Below are positions 45,364-54,700 of a DNA stretch of 64,000 nt, piece by piece. Within the stretch, counting starts at the first letter, position 1. Every line of letters begins with the position of its first letter. A program made the position numbers and the translations under genes. Location of the stretch: positions 4,681 through 68,680 of the forward strand of contig JAADFL010000120.1 in NCBI GenBank assembly GCA_013152945.1, written 5' to 3'. The DNA is from Deltaproteobacteria bacterium. Lineage in GTDB: Bacteria > Myxococcota_A > JAADFL01. The notes beneath the pieces are model-generated. The model made no database searches, was not told the origin of the DNA, and was given only the letters and a program-made list of their open reading frames with translations.

Positions 45364-48300
45364 CTACAGCAAACCTCCCCAACTCTCGTACCTACACCGG
45401 GGTTTCTTTGGTTGCTTGAGCTTCCTACTTCCCGAAGTGCCGGAAGAGAGCACGCTGTTAAGCCCGATCTCGCCGAAAGACGGCGTGAGAATCTGGTTCG
45501 GAGCTTCTTCCGGAACCACCACTTTTGCCACTCCACCGGTTCCCGGCAGGCCGGTGCTGATGATAGCGGTGTTTCCTCCCACCAGCGTTCCTGCATGCAT
45601 GTTCAGGATATTGACCCCGTAAAGGTAACGCAGCCATTCCATGCATCCAAAACCAGGGGCTCCTCCGACCACCGGCTCATTGGCAGTAAAATATACCTGC
45701 CCGAATACAACCGCCGGAGTACCGGTGACCTTTTTGTTCGGCCCGAGGAGCAACCTCGAGGCACAGCATCCTGTTGTACAGTATTCGTCCGGGTCGCATC
45801 CCGCATCATATGGCGATGCCATCTCACCGGTCATCTTGGATCGCAGGATGGTCTCGTTGGCACTGGACGGGCTGACCGTAGGTGAATAGGTATTCCTCAA
45901 GGCAAAAACCCATTCCTGGCGACCACGCCTGTTTGCCGGCAGGGGCCCTGTGGGCGTGCCCATATCCGATATGTCATCCGGGTTTCCGGTAGTGACCACC
46001 AGGATGACACTTCCATCTATATCGCGGACAAGGGCAGGTGCCACAACTATTGGCTCCCTGGATACCTGCCAGCCTGTGCCCTGGTACTGGTCCCAGAAAT
46101 CATTCTGGCCGTCAGGTATCTGCCAGTACTGCCATGCAGGCTGGGTGTTGGCAGGATCAGCACGTATATACTTCTCCTGGGGACCTGCAGGGTCCCACAG
46201 GCCGTTTCTTGCTACCAGTTTGAAAAGCCTGCCTTCGGAATTGCCGAACCATATCTCCTTAATACTGGAAAAGGTGCCGGACCCGAGAGCCACAGGCTCA
46301 CCTGTCAACGATTCACGGGTAAACGAACACTTGGTTGCCGGGCATCCTACACTGCCGCACCTGCACAGGCCGTCCACCTTGTCGCGCCATATAAGGTCCC
46401 TGGTATTCAAATCCACGATATAGAAGTACTGGCCTATTTCCCCTGGCGTGTCTTCCGGCGCATAGCCGCCTGGAAAAGCCATTATTGGAATCTTGCCATC
46501 CCTTGCGCCGCCGATTGTCAAGAACAGGTGTCCGAGTAAAGGCTTGCTCCAGGTTATCCCGAGATTCTCGAAGCGATCCGTCTTGCCTGTTATTTTTTCA
46601 TCGAAAGGTACATTTGCTGCACCTGAGGCCAACCTGGGAGAGTACTCGCCTATGAAACCGGGCGGCTGGTTGTTCTGTAGCTTTGTAGCATTGGTAATAT
46701 CCAGTGCCCAGTAACTCCTGCCGCCCCTGGTGCCGCCTGCAAGGACCCGGCGATACTCGTCGAGGCCCGGAAAATACAGGTCTTTCACGACCGGCGTGGC
46801 ATCCACGTAAAAATGCTTGCCCTCGAGAAGAGGAACCTTCATCGGTTGCAGAGTCACCGGATTTATTTGTGTGTAGTAATCCTTGCCCTCCAAGGCCTGG
46901 TCTGTCCATATGCCGCTCATTCCCGGCAGGTATCGCAAGTTTTTCAGTACTGAATACGGCACATAGCTCCAGAGTGCTCTCCTTGTCCAGGTGCCTGAAT
47001 GTGCAGTCACTGCATCATCAACCACGAATGCATGGACCTGGCCGTCTCCTGTTGCAACGAATGCCATTGTGGCATCCCTGCCGTCCGGATCGCCCGCATA
47101 GTCCTCAACAAAAGTCTGCCAGGCATCATCTCCTGCTCCCCGCGGCGGTCTGGCAATCACCACCTCTGAGTGCAACACCTCGCCCGGCAAGCAGTCGCCC
47201 CCAGCCGGCATGATACCTATTCCAGCTTCTGACGGCCTGGGGCACTTGAGTCTATTGACAACCTTCTGTACCTCTGCATTTCTGGGCAACTCCATTATTT
47301 CGCGCAGCCTGTTGAAGTTGGCAGGCTGTGTAATATCCACAAGGTTCCAATTCGGGGGAAAAGCAGAATATATCGGCCTTGCCTTGGGAAGGCTGAAGAG
47401 TTCCCATGTACTTACTGTAGGGCCGTCTATGGGAGCGAAATATTCCCTGTTATTAACTGCATCGAATGTCAGCCTGACCCTCCTTCTTTTCATCTCGAGG
47501 CGCCAGGGAGTCTTGGCCTGCACATCCACTCCTGCCCCGGCTGAAGCGGTCTGCCCGATCCTGAACACCGGGTCCACTATGTAGTACAGGGGATCCACGA
47601 GCGGCCCTTCAGGGGCCCTGGCCCTTACCACTGCCGGTGGCTGGTGCCTTGCAAGAACCTGGTGCTCCAGTATGGGACGAAAAACCCTTTCTCTTATGGC
47701 ATCCCTGACTTGCTGCACCATTTGCCTGTCGTTCCATCCTTCTTGGCCTGCAACATCAGTAGTGCCGTGCTCCAAATCGACCCTGATATAGTTGGCGTTG
47801 TACGTTGCCGTGTAGTACTTGGTGACGTCAGTGTTCTCGTGCTCGATGGAACTCGTGTCGCCCGCGGTGTGCATAGCCGTAAGTGTCGCATTCGCCCCTG
47901 CCTGGCCCCTAAGTAATGTATCCAGCCGGTCCTCTGTGTTCAAGGCGACCACGAAAGTCTTGACATGGAGCCCGAAGCCCTGGAGAGGGCCCGTGCCTTC
48001 CGCATTCAGGCCGGCAGCCAACCGGCTGATGACCGTGCTCGAACAGTCATAGTTGCCGCATTCCTCCAAAGATGGTGCGCTGCCGGTAATCAGCAGGATA
48101 TAAGTTTGCCTGCACGTCTTGAACGGATCGTTGACATCGGACAAATCGATCATGATCTGGGCATCTCGGAGCAGGGCCGAGAGCGGTGCCCTGCCTGCCA
48201 GGTTGTTCCTGAAATCCTTCCTCGTTCGCCGTCCGGTGTTGGGAGGAGTTCCCTGTACGTTCTGTCCCGATGCGGTTTCAGCCGCATCCAGTAGGGTAGC

Positions 48301-49293
48301 AATGATCAGGTCGTTTGTTTCTTTTTCCGATCTCTGGCAATTGGCTGTGTCAAAGCTCGCACACGTTCTTGGAACAACGTAGTTTCGTTCTCCATCCTTG
48401 GTGTACAGGCTTGCAAACGGCACGCTCAAGTACGCATCTGCACCATAATCGCCCCTGCCGTCAGTGAATCCCCATGCCCTCAATGGAAAGTCATTCCAGT
48501 CCCCGGGATCGTTGTCGAGCAACATGAGCCCGAACCTAATCTGTGAACCGAAGTTGTTGCCATTCGCAGTCTCTTTCCATCGCAGGAGTCCGTTGTCGTC
48601 GATCCGTACGGCGTCATTATTTTGGTTGTAGTCGTAAAATCCCCTCCTTCCGTTTCCTCCCGAATAGATAGTTGCCCGTCTTATCATTGGCTTATTCAAC
48701 CAGTTGGGTGCGCCTGCACAGGCTCCTGCGACTGCCATTCGGCATATAGGGAAAAAGGCGGTATTCGGACTCACCTCCGGCAGGACAGGCTGGGTAAAGT
48801 TGGCAAGCTGGTCGAAACCATTGAACCTTCCTCCACCCAAAAGAGTGGCCGGATCTCCTATAGCGCTGTCGTCAGGGTACCTCATGCGCCATGGGTCGCC
48901 TGAAGGAGGGTCCTGGTAGTCGCCCAACAGGGCTTGTATTACGATATGGAACAAGGTGGGAACCCTGTCCGGGCCATAACGATTGTTGGGTGGTCCTCCA
49001 CTCACGATTTCCTGTGGAGAATGGAACCAAACATTGTTCCACTGCTGGTGCCAGGGTCTCCTGTTCATGGCAAGGCTGTTGTCAAGCAGAATGAGAACCT
49101 GGGGCTTATGGCCGTACTTGAAGGTCTCGTTTCCCAGGTTGCGCCAGTTGGACTGGTCGCTGAACTCGGGGATACCAAGTTCGGTCCACTGGGCATTTGC
49201 CTTGCCCGGCATTGCCGAGACAAGCATGACCACGGCCGTTGCAAGTAACATCGATCTTGCCCCGGCCAATCTATTTTCCCGCCATCTTAACAT
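45364..49293 (-). CDS. pilY1: PilY1/PilC-type type IV pilus tip protein
   Basis: The 1309-residue product has a Sec signal (M-L-L-A-T-A-V-V-M-L-V-S-A-M-P-G-K-A-N-A). The N-terminal half has a VWA-like strand L-I-L-L-D-N-S-L-A-M (MIDAS incomplete: D-N-S-L-A) and a region rich in Asn/Gly. The C-terminal half is the PilC beta-propeller with M-A-F-V-A-T-G-D-G-Q-V-H-A-F, A-G-G-T-R-G-G-R-S-Y-W-A-L-D-I-T and V-R-D-I-D-G-S-V. PilY1 sits at the pilus tip or initiates assembly and helps adhesion. AAGGAG lies before the ATG. It is the last and largest gene of the minor-pilin operon, as usual. Confidence 0.92.
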   Translation of the reverse strand: MLRWRENRLAGARSMLLATAVVMLVSAMPGKANAQWTELGIPEFSDQSNWRNLGNETFKYGHKPQVLILLDNSLAMNRRPWHQQWNNVWFHSPQEIVSGGPPNNRYGPDRVPTLFHIVIQALLGDYQDPPSGDPWRMRYPDDSAIGDPATLLGGGRFNGFDQLANFTQPVLPEVSPNTAFFPICRMAVAGACAGAPNWLNKPMIRRATIYSGGNGRRGFYDYNQNNDAVRIDDNGLLRWKETANGNNFGSQIRFGLMLLDNDPGDWNDFPLRAWGFTDGRGDYGADAYLSVPFASLYTKDGERNYVVPRTCASFDTANCQRSEKETNDLIIATLLDAAETASGQNVQGTPPNTGRRTRKDFRNNLAGRAPLSALLRDAQIMIDLSDVNDPFKTCRQTYILLITGSAPSLEECGNYDCSSTVISRLAAGLNAEGTGPLQGFGLHVKTFVVALNTEDRLDTLLRGQAGANATLTAMHTAGDTSSIEHENTDVTKYYTATYNANYIRVDLEHGTTDVAGQEGWNDRQMVQQVRDAIRERVFRPILEHQVLARHQPPAVVRARAPEGPLVDPLYYIVDPVFRIGQTASAGAGVDVQAKTPWRLEMKRRRVRLTFDAVNNREYFAPIDGPTVSTWELFSLPKARPIYSAFPPNWNLVDITQPANFNRLREIMELPRNAEVQKVVNRLKCPRPSEAGIGIMPAGGDCLPGEVLHSEVVIARPPRGAGDDAWQTFVEDYAGDPDGRDATMAFVATGDGQVHAFVVDDAVTAHSGTWTRRALWSYVPYSVLKNLRYLPGMSGIWTDQALEGKDYYTQINPVTLQPMKVPLLEGKHFYVDATPVVKDLYFPGLDEYRRVLAGGTRGGRSYWALDITNATKLQNNQPPGFIGEYSPRLASGAANVPFDEKITGKTDRFENLGITWSKPLLGHLFLTIGGARDGKIPIMAFPGGYAPEDTPGEIGQYFYIVDLNTRDLIWRDKVDGLCRCGSVGCPATKCSFTRESLTGEPVALGSGTFSSIKEIWFGNSEGRLFKLVARNGLWDPAGPQEKYIRADPANTQPAWQYWQIPDGQNDFWDQYQGTGWQVSREPIVVAPALVRDIDGSVILVVTTGNPDDISDMGTPTGPLPANRRGRQEWVFALRNTYSPTVSPSSANETILRSKMTGEMASPYDAGCDPDEYCTTGCCASRLLLGPNKKVTGTPAVVFGQVYFTANEPVVGGAPGFGCMEWLRYLYGVNILNMHAGTLVGGNTAIISTGLPGTGGVAKVVVPEEAPNQILTPSFGEIGLNSVLSSGTSGSRKLKQPKKPRCRYESWGGLL

Positions 49294-49512
49294 CTCATGC
49301 TCCTTGCCATGCTCCTTACCTGCCTGGTCCTGTATTCATCACGATGCCCAACCTGTTACACATTATGACAATCGAGACCAACCAAGCCCCAATAACAAAT
49401 TAAGCATACGTCGTTCATTTCACCTCGAATCATCAAAGCCATCTCCTGTCCTTTTTATTAACAAGTCCAAGCAAGCTTCCTAATATGATACCTTTCCCCG
49501 TTCCTCCGGTTC

Positions 49513-50100
49513 CTAGTGCTGGCTCCTGCAAGCCACTGGTTGCGCCGTAATGGTTCCTCTTGAAAACATGAGCGGCTGATCTCCTGTGCCCGGGGCCTTG
49601 CTCTGCACCAGGACATCCAGTTTCTGCATGCAGAATTTTCCATCCAGGGCCATTGGAATCTCAGGCCCGTGGTTGAAAAGAAACACGCTGTAATCATACC
49701 CTCCCCTTCCATGCGGATCGAAGGTGGGTGTGAATGCCCCCACAAAGTCGCGGAACTCTGCTGCAGACGTGAACTTGGGATCCAATGTGCATGTGCCTGC
49801 CGTGGCACTGCAGTTCAGGGCCGCCACCGGCGTACCCAAGGTAAAGGGATTATTGACCTCCCAAGACTTTTCCGCAAACTGGGACGGATTCCTGTCACAC
49901 AATCCAACGAGTTGATTCAAGGCTCCTTCTGTAACCTGCTTTAGGAGTTGGGTCTCCCGCAGGTTGCCGGATGCCTTCAGCTCTGAAGTAGTCAACCTTA
50001 CCGATACAAAGCCGACCCACACCATTGTGGAGATGAGCAGGACCGACACCCAAAGGGCATTGCCGTTCTCCTGTCTTTCGAGTCTTCTCAGAATATTCAT
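49513..50100 (-). CDS. PilX-like minor pilin
   Basis: ATG 50100 has GGAG upstream and lies 4 bases after the PilW-like stop. The 195-residue protein has a short basic leader (N-I-L-R-R-L-E-R-Q-E-N-G) and a hydrophobic helix N-A-L-W-V-S-V-L-L-I-S. The likely cleavage site is Gly13/Asn14, and the usual Glu5 is missing, as in PilX/GspK-type tip pilins. C-terminal Cys residues may form a disulfide. Role inferred mainly from position between PilW-like and PilY1 genes. Confidence 0.75.
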   Translation of the reverse strand: MNILRRLERQENGNALWVSVLLISTMVWVGFVSVRLTTSELKASGNLRETQLLKQVTEGALNQLVGLCDRNPSQFAEKSWEVNNPFTLGTPVAALNCSATAGTCTLDPKFTSAAEFRDFVGAFTPTFDPHGRGGYDYSVFLFNHGPEIPMALDGKFCMQKLDVLVQSKAPGTGDQPLMFSRGTITAQPVACRSQH

Positions 50101-50104
50101 TCGA

Positions 50105-51595
50105 TCAACTCCCACTCCTAGGATCGATATTGGCGATAATATTGTTCAAAAATATCACGGTTCTGATCGACCTTACCCGCGCGAGTCCGTTACGATAAAT
50201 CGGAGGTCCTGTTCCATCCCTTACAAGGTCGTATGCATCTATCGGCAAAACAGCGCCCGGAGGCAGCCTGGTCAGCCCCGGATCTTCATGCAATGTATGC
50301 CCGCGCAAAGATATCATGACCGAACGCAAGCTCCACGGTAACTGGTCCCTGTAACAGGGCTGGTTGGAACTTGGATTCCAAGCGCATCCTGCGGGAAGCT
50401 CGGGGTCTATTCCCTCTGTATCACCAAGAGGGGTTGCAAGTGGTGAATTTATTGCCTGGAGCGGCTGTGTCTGGTTCAAGGGCGGCACGGTGGGCAATGC
50501 CAGGCGAGGATCAGGCAGCCATCCCCGAAGCCCGAGTCTCTGGTTCCTGTCCCTGGTTATCATGATGCTGAACCCGCTCGTGTTGGGATTGGTGGTATAG
50601 GGAAGCACATCCTCCATGATATCCGTACAACATGCGTTTATGGCATTGCCGGCCAAATCTTGTATGGGCGGGTTACAGGGCTGGCAGGTCGGACGCCCTA
50701 CAAGGCAGGCATCCTCTACGATTCTCCGGATACGCCAGACACTGACCTGGGTCCCGTCTACCGGGTTGATGGCATGATCGGACAATGGGTCGTATGGTCC
50801 TGGAACCTGGTACTCCTGGTAGCTTACGAAGTGCACTGGTGAAATCCTCACCATGTCGGTTTCGTATTTTTCTCCTGACAGCGAAATTGGGGGACTCATG
50901 GTAAGGTTTCCACCGGCTGTGGCTGTGGCTGTCAACCTGGAGTAAGCATGTGTCCCACCTGCCATTATATGCACCATCTGGTTGTTGCAGAACAACATTT
51001 GCCAGGGCTGCAACCCGCCTCCACCAGGTGCGCTGTAATACGGATTCACCCTGGGATCATTGGCTTCAGGGGATGCAGGATTGTTTATCATGCATCCAGG
51101 CGTACCAATACGTGCTCCCGTGGCCCCTCCCTGGTACGAAGCCGGGTAGCAGGCTAGTCCCTCGCCTGTCCTTGAACCCTGGGGATAATAGGGATAACTC
51201 GTTCCGCTGGCATAGTTGCCCACAAGGGTGATTATGGGCCCATCCGGATTCGCATCAGGAAACAAGTCGCCGGCAGATACCCTCTGGTTGTACATCACCG
51301 GAAGGGGAACGAAGTTTTCCAAGGTGTTCACGTGTTCCGCAGATACCACGGGACTCAACATGAAACCCGCCCGCTCGAAGTCGGCACGCATGATTTCAGT
51401 TGCGAACCTCAAGTTGGACTGGAGTTCCGCTACCTCCTGTTGCCTGAAAAAAGCCTTGGTGGTAGTGCTGAACAGGCCTACCAATACAGAGACTATAAGG
51501 GCGGATACGACCATGGATACAGCGAGTTCGATCAGGGTGAACCCCTCTTGGCCGGAGCTCCTGAGCCTTGAAAACATATTGGACCATTCAGCCAT
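50105..51595 (-). CDS. PilW-like minor pilin
   Basis: ATG 51595 is chosen for AAGGAG 5 bases upstream, giving an 18-residue leader that ends S-G-Q-E-G before F-T-L-I-E-L, the classic prepilin site with Glu5. An ATG at 51616 overlaps the previous stop and is less well placed. The 496-residue product is long for a pilin and has many Pro/Asn loops and Cys pairs (C-L-V-G-R-P-T-C-Q-P-C, N-A-C-C), so a large folded head is likely. Confidence 0.85.
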   Translation of the reverse strand: MAEWSNMFSRLRSSGQEGFTLIELAVSMVVSALIVSVLVGLFSTTTKAFFRQQEVAELQSNLRFATEIMRADFERAGFMLSPVVSAEHVNTLENFVPLPVMYNQRVSAGDLFPDANPDGPIITLVGNYASGTSYPYYPQGSRTGEGLACYPASYQGGATGARIGTPGCMINNPASPEANDPRVNPYYSAPGGGGLQPWQMLFCNNQMVHIMAGGTHAYSRLTATATAGGNLTMSPPISLSGEKYETDMVRISPVHFVSYQEYQVPGPYDPLSDHAINPVDGTQVSVWRIRRIVEDACLVGRPTCQPCNPPIQDLAGNAINACCTDIMEDVLPYTTNPNTSGFSIMITRDRNQRLGLRGWLPDPRLALPTVPPLNQTQPLQAINSPLATPLGDTEGIDPELPAGCAWNPSSNQPCYRDQLPWSLRSVMISLRGHTLHEDPGLTRLPPGAVLPIDAYDLVRDGTGPPIYRNGLARVRSIRTVIFLNNIIANIDPRSGS

Positions 51596-51612
51596 GTTCG
51601 CTCCTTGTATTT

Positions 51613-52341
51613 TCATGTCCCCTGGAACGTGGTGAGGTATCCCCCTCCACCGGTCACCATGGTATCCAGGAGTACCATTCTCCTGTTCCACTCGTCTGCA
51701 GTTCCGTAATAATCCTTGGAGGCCGTCTCTCCCTGGTCCTTGTTGCTCCAGGATACGCGCAACGTAAGCCTTACAACCTCGTTGCTTGCATTTGGAGATG
51801 TTGTAAGGCCCAAAAGTTGTGCCCTGTACTCAAGTATGAAACGCCTGTTAATATCCTGTGCCACCGGATCTTTTAATCTGCCCTGCTCATCGAGCAACCA
51901 CTGCCCGGTCTTGGTATCCTTCCAACCTGGAAGTGTAGTAAAATCCGGGTTGTCGAGAAATGTTGTGATTGGGCAAAATTGCTTGGTGTTGTCGCACCAA
52001 GGTATCGGAGGGGGAACAGGGTCGTTTTTCAGGGGAAGGTCGGGAAACACGTGCTGCCATAGTGCTCCGGGAGTATTCTGGAACAAGGGCTCCTGGCTTG
52101 CAAGCTTGGGATTCCATGCAGTGGCCCTTCGCCTCACGTCTTCGAGAAAGGCATTGGCCAGGTAGGATGCAGCGCTTATTTCCCTTGCGAACCTGTTGCT
52201 CCTGGCAGAAATGTAAATCGTCTGAAAGACCGCGGCCAGGGAAATACCCAACACTGCCAGGGCCGCGATGCACTCGACCATTGTGAATCCATCAGCCTGC
52301 TTCTTTCTTGAACGAAGACTGAACCCCTTTTTGAAAATCAT
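51613..52341 (-). CDS. PilV-like minor pilin
   Basis: ATG 52341 follows GGGAGGAG and overlaps the stop of the preceding GspH/FimT-like gene (ATGA). The 242-residue product has the basic leader K-K-G-F-S-L-R-S-R-K-K-Q-A-D-G and cleavage before F-T-M-V-E-C, with Glu5 present. The hydrophobic helix and pilin-type head follow. It is one of the minor pilins that prime assembly. Confidence 0.87.
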   Translation of the reverse strand: MIFKKGFSLRSRKKQADGFTMVECIAALAVLGISLAAVFQTIYISARSNRFAREISAASYLANAFLEDVRRRATAWNPKLASQEPLFQNTPGALWQHVFPDLPLKNDPVPPPIPWCDNTKQFCPITTFLDNPDFTTLPGWKDTKTGQWLLDEQGRLKDPVAQDINRRFILEYRAQLLGLTTSPNASNEVVRLTLRVSWSNKDQGETASKDYYGTADEWNRRMVLLDTMVTGGGGYLTTFQGT

Positions 52342-53005
52342 GTGACTCCTCCCTGTCCGGTGAGCTTCATCGACCCCGTGGGTGATACGAACAATTCCCT
52401 GGGGTTGGGCATTAAGCTGCCGTCCGGCGCCAATAACTGGAACCTGAACCATACCTGGCTGGGCTCGAGCCTGCCACCGCCCACATCGAGGTACATCCCC
52501 GTGCCGTCGAACAACAAGTAAAAAGGTTTAGGCAACTGGGGAAGGCCTGGTGTAATCCTTGCGTCAGTCATTTGTACCGCCAGAATATTTCCCTGACTCA
52601 TGGTGCCAAGGGAAAACTCTGTAAGCAACCTTCCCTTGCCTGCCACGCCTGCCCACTGGCTGTACCTCGCGCATTGCCTGTCCCTCAGGGGGACAATTGC
52701 AGGATTCAAATTGGGTGCCCACACTTTAATATAACCGGGATTCGCCGTTGTCGATGTTCCCCTGTTAACCTCCACCGCCAGGCAATATGGAAGCCCACCC
52801 GAGGTGGATCTTGCCCAGATCAGTACGCTCCTGAACTCGGCGACAGCCCTGTGAAGGCGATTTCTTACCAAGTACTCGTTTAAAAAAGGAGTCATTATAG
52901 CCGCCAGAACAGCTATCACTGCAACAACCACCATGAGTTCGATTAATGTAAAGTAAACCCTCTTGCTCTTCGGTGGCCTGAAATGGCTTTCTTGATAAAA
53001 ATCAT
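52338..53005 (-). pseudogene. GspH/FimT-like minor pilin, frameshifted by a 5-bp duplication
   Basis: The only start with a good ribosome site is ATG 53005 (CTGGAGGAG, 5-base spacer). It encodes the leader M-I-F-I-K-K-A-I-S-G-H-R-R-A-R-G, then F-T-L-H and a TAA at 52945-52943 after 20 codons. On the minus strand TTTAC is present twice in tandem at 52957-52948. Removing one copy joins R-G to F-T-L-I-E-L-M-V-V-V-A-V-I-A-V-L, a perfect prepilin site, and the frame then runs open to 52338. The downstream frame on its own has Tyr at -1 of F-T-L-I-E-L and only an unsupported TTG (53036). The gene is broken, phase-off, or misread. Its stop overlaps the PilV-like start, so loss could also lower translation of the next gene. 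Confidence 0.85.
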
Positions 53006-53065
53006 GGATACTCCTCCAGGGGTATATTGTTAGCAATAATCACACCAACATGCACTTGCTTGCAT

Positions 53066-53093
53066 ATTTAACCCATATCCCGGGAAAAGTCAA
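53066..53093 (-). promoter_or_regulatory. Candidate sigma-70-type promoter of the pilin operon
   Basis: On the minus strand TTGACT (53088-53093), 16 bases, TTAAAT (53066-53071), about 60 bases before ATG 53005. A second TTGACT lies 7 bases upstream. No -24/-12 (GG-N10-GC) sigma-54 element was found here although a sigma-54 activator gene is next door. Confidence 0.35.
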
Positions 53094-53223
53094 AAAAGTC
53101 AATATAATAACTATGCCTTACTCTGGCATGAACACCTATGCGAACGCTGGTTGGTAATGCAACTTTTTTCACAAGGTATGAAAACTTTTCATACCTCATG
53201 CCTTGTAATGATTATGATCCCAA

Positions 53224-54606
53224 TTATGTTATTCCATAGTCCTTCATCTTGTAAATCAAAGCCCTGTGGGATATCTCGAGCAACTTTGCAGCAGCAGTCT
53301 TGTTTCCTCCCGTTTTTTCCAGGGCCTTGCGTATCAGATCTTTTTCCACAGCCTTGACGGTTTTCTTTATGGACAACTCTTCGGGAGACAGAGGAAGATC
53401 CAAGGTTACACCAAGGCCTTGACCGGTAATTCTCTCCGGTAACGCCTCCCTGTCTATTTCTTTGCCGTCAGCGAGAACCATGGCGCGCTCAACAGTATTT
53501 TCCAGTTCTCTGACATTGCCTGGCCATGAATAGTTCAGCATGGCCTTCATTGCATCCTGGGTGAATTCCACATCCTTCATATCCAACTTGGTCTTATATT
53601 TGCCCAAAAAGTGCTCGACAAGGGTAGCAATATCTTCTTTTCGTTCTCTAAGCGGAGGCAGCCTAATAGTGAGTACATTCAGCCTGTAAAAAAGATCTTC
53701 TCTGAAACGATGTTCTTTGACCTCCTCGGCAAGATCTCTTGCAGTAGCAGCGATGATGCGGATATCAACTGCTATTTCCTTTGTATCTCCAACCCGCCGA
53801 ATCTCGCCTTCCTGCAGCACTCTCAACAATTTTACCTGCAGAGATACCGGCAACTCACCGATTTCATCGAGAAACAGAGTTCCTTCGTGCGCCTCTTCTA
53901 TCAGGCCTTTCTTGGTTCGTAATGCATCGGTAAAGGCACCTTTCAAGTGACCGAACAACTCACTTTCCAGGAGATTTTCAGGAATGGCACCACAATTTAC
54001 AGCAACAAAGGCCCTTTCTCTCCTGTTGGAGTTGGCGTGAATGGCCCGGGCGAGCAACTCCTTTCCAGTGCCGCTCTCACCTTGCAATAAAACCGTGGTC
54101 TTGTAGTCAGCGACCTTCTCCACTGTTCTGAAAATCGCTTGCATGACGTTTGACCTGCCGACGATGTTGTCAAAGGACAGTTCCCTGATTACCTGGCTCT
54201 TGAGCCTTTCGTTCTCCTGTCTAAGTTGTTCCCTTTCATCCGCCTGTTTGAGCCGGCGCAGAATTTCTTCAGGTTTTACAGGCTTTTGAACATAGTCCTT
54301 GGCTCCAAGCGACAGGCTCTTGAGGGCAATGTTCACATTCCCATAGGCGGTCATTAGTATGAAAATAATGTCTCTGGTCCTGGCGCCGAGGGCCTGGAGC
54401 AGTTCGATACCATCCATTCCCGGCATCATGAGATCGCAAATAACATATCTGAATGACTCGCTGTTCAACATGTCCAGAGCCTTCTTGCCATCTTCGGCCT
54501 GGCTAACTTCGAATCCCTCTTGGGTGAAGAATATGCTGAGCATGTGCCTTGCATTTTCCTGGTCTTCGACTATAAGCATCTTTTTTTGTTGGGGTTTATC
54601 TTCCAT
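53224..54606 (-). CDS. NtrC/PilR-type response regulator with GAFTDA loop
   Basis: ATG 54606 gives a 460-residue protein; a longer frame exists upstream but lacks family match. The receiver has D58 as phospho-acceptor, T86 and K108. The AAA+ domain has Walker A G-E-S-G-T-G-K-E (about 176-183) and Walker B L-F-L-D-E-I-G. The sigma-54 contact loop, usually G-A-F-T-G-A, reads G-A-F-T-D-A (223-228). A Fis-type HTH ends the protein (G-G-N-K-T-A-A-A-K-L-L-E-I). Position just upstream of the pilin operon suggests PilR, but no PilS-like kinase is nearby. Confidence 0.9.
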   Translation of the reverse strand: MEDKPQQKKMLIVEDQENARHMLSIFFTQEGFEVSQAEDGKKALDMLNSESFRYVICDLMMPGMDGIELLQALGARTRDIIFILMTAYGNVNIALKSLSLGAKDYVQKPVKPEEILRRLKQADEREQLRQENERLKSQVIRELSFDNIVGRSNVMQAIFRTVEKVADYKTTVLLQGESGTGKELLARAIHANSNRRERAFVAVNCGAIPENLLESELFGHLKGAFTDALRTKKGLIEEAHEGTLFLDEIGELPVSLQVKLLRVLQEGEIRRVGDTKEIAVDIRIIAATARDLAEEVKEHRFREDLFYRLNVLTIRLPPLRERKEDIATLVEHFLGKYKTKLDMKDVEFTQDAMKAMLNYSWPGNVRELENTVERAMVLADGKEIDREALPERITGQGLGVTLDLPLSPEELSIKKTVKAVEKDLIRKALEKTGGNKTAAAKLLEISHRALIYKMKDYGIT

Positions 54607-54632
54607 TTTTTCTTTTAACCGCCTTTGTGACA

Positions 54633-54660
54633 ATCCTAACCGTGGCTTATCATGTGTCAA
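54633..54660 (-). promoter_or_regulatory. Candidate promoter of the response regulator gene
   Basis: On the minus strand TTGACA (54655-54660), 16 bases, TAGGAT (54633-54638), with a leader of about 20 bases to ATG 54606. It is back-to-back with the methyltransferase promoter on the plus strand. Confidence 0.5.
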
Positions 54661-54664
54661 CCTG

Positions 54665-54693
54665 TTGAACGGTTCCTGTAATACAAATATACT
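54665..54693 (+). promoter_or_regulatory. Strong candidate promoter directly before the methyltransferase ATG
   Basis: TTGAAC (54665-54670), exactly 17 bases, TATACT (54688-54693; 5 of 6). Only 7 bases separate the -10 box from ATG 54701, so transcription should start at or next to the ATG, giving a leaderless message. Confidence 0.6.
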
Positions 54694-54700
54694 CCATCCC

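Noticed and set aside
52338-53036. Intact GspH/FimT-like gene starting at TTG 53036
   Set aside because: It has no ribosome site, lacks Gly at -1 of the prepilin site, and bypasses an ATG with a strong Shine-Dalgarno in the correct leader frame.
53006-53223. Sigma-54 promoter for the pilin operon
   Set aside because: No GG-N10-GC pair with a TGGCAC-like context on the minus strand.
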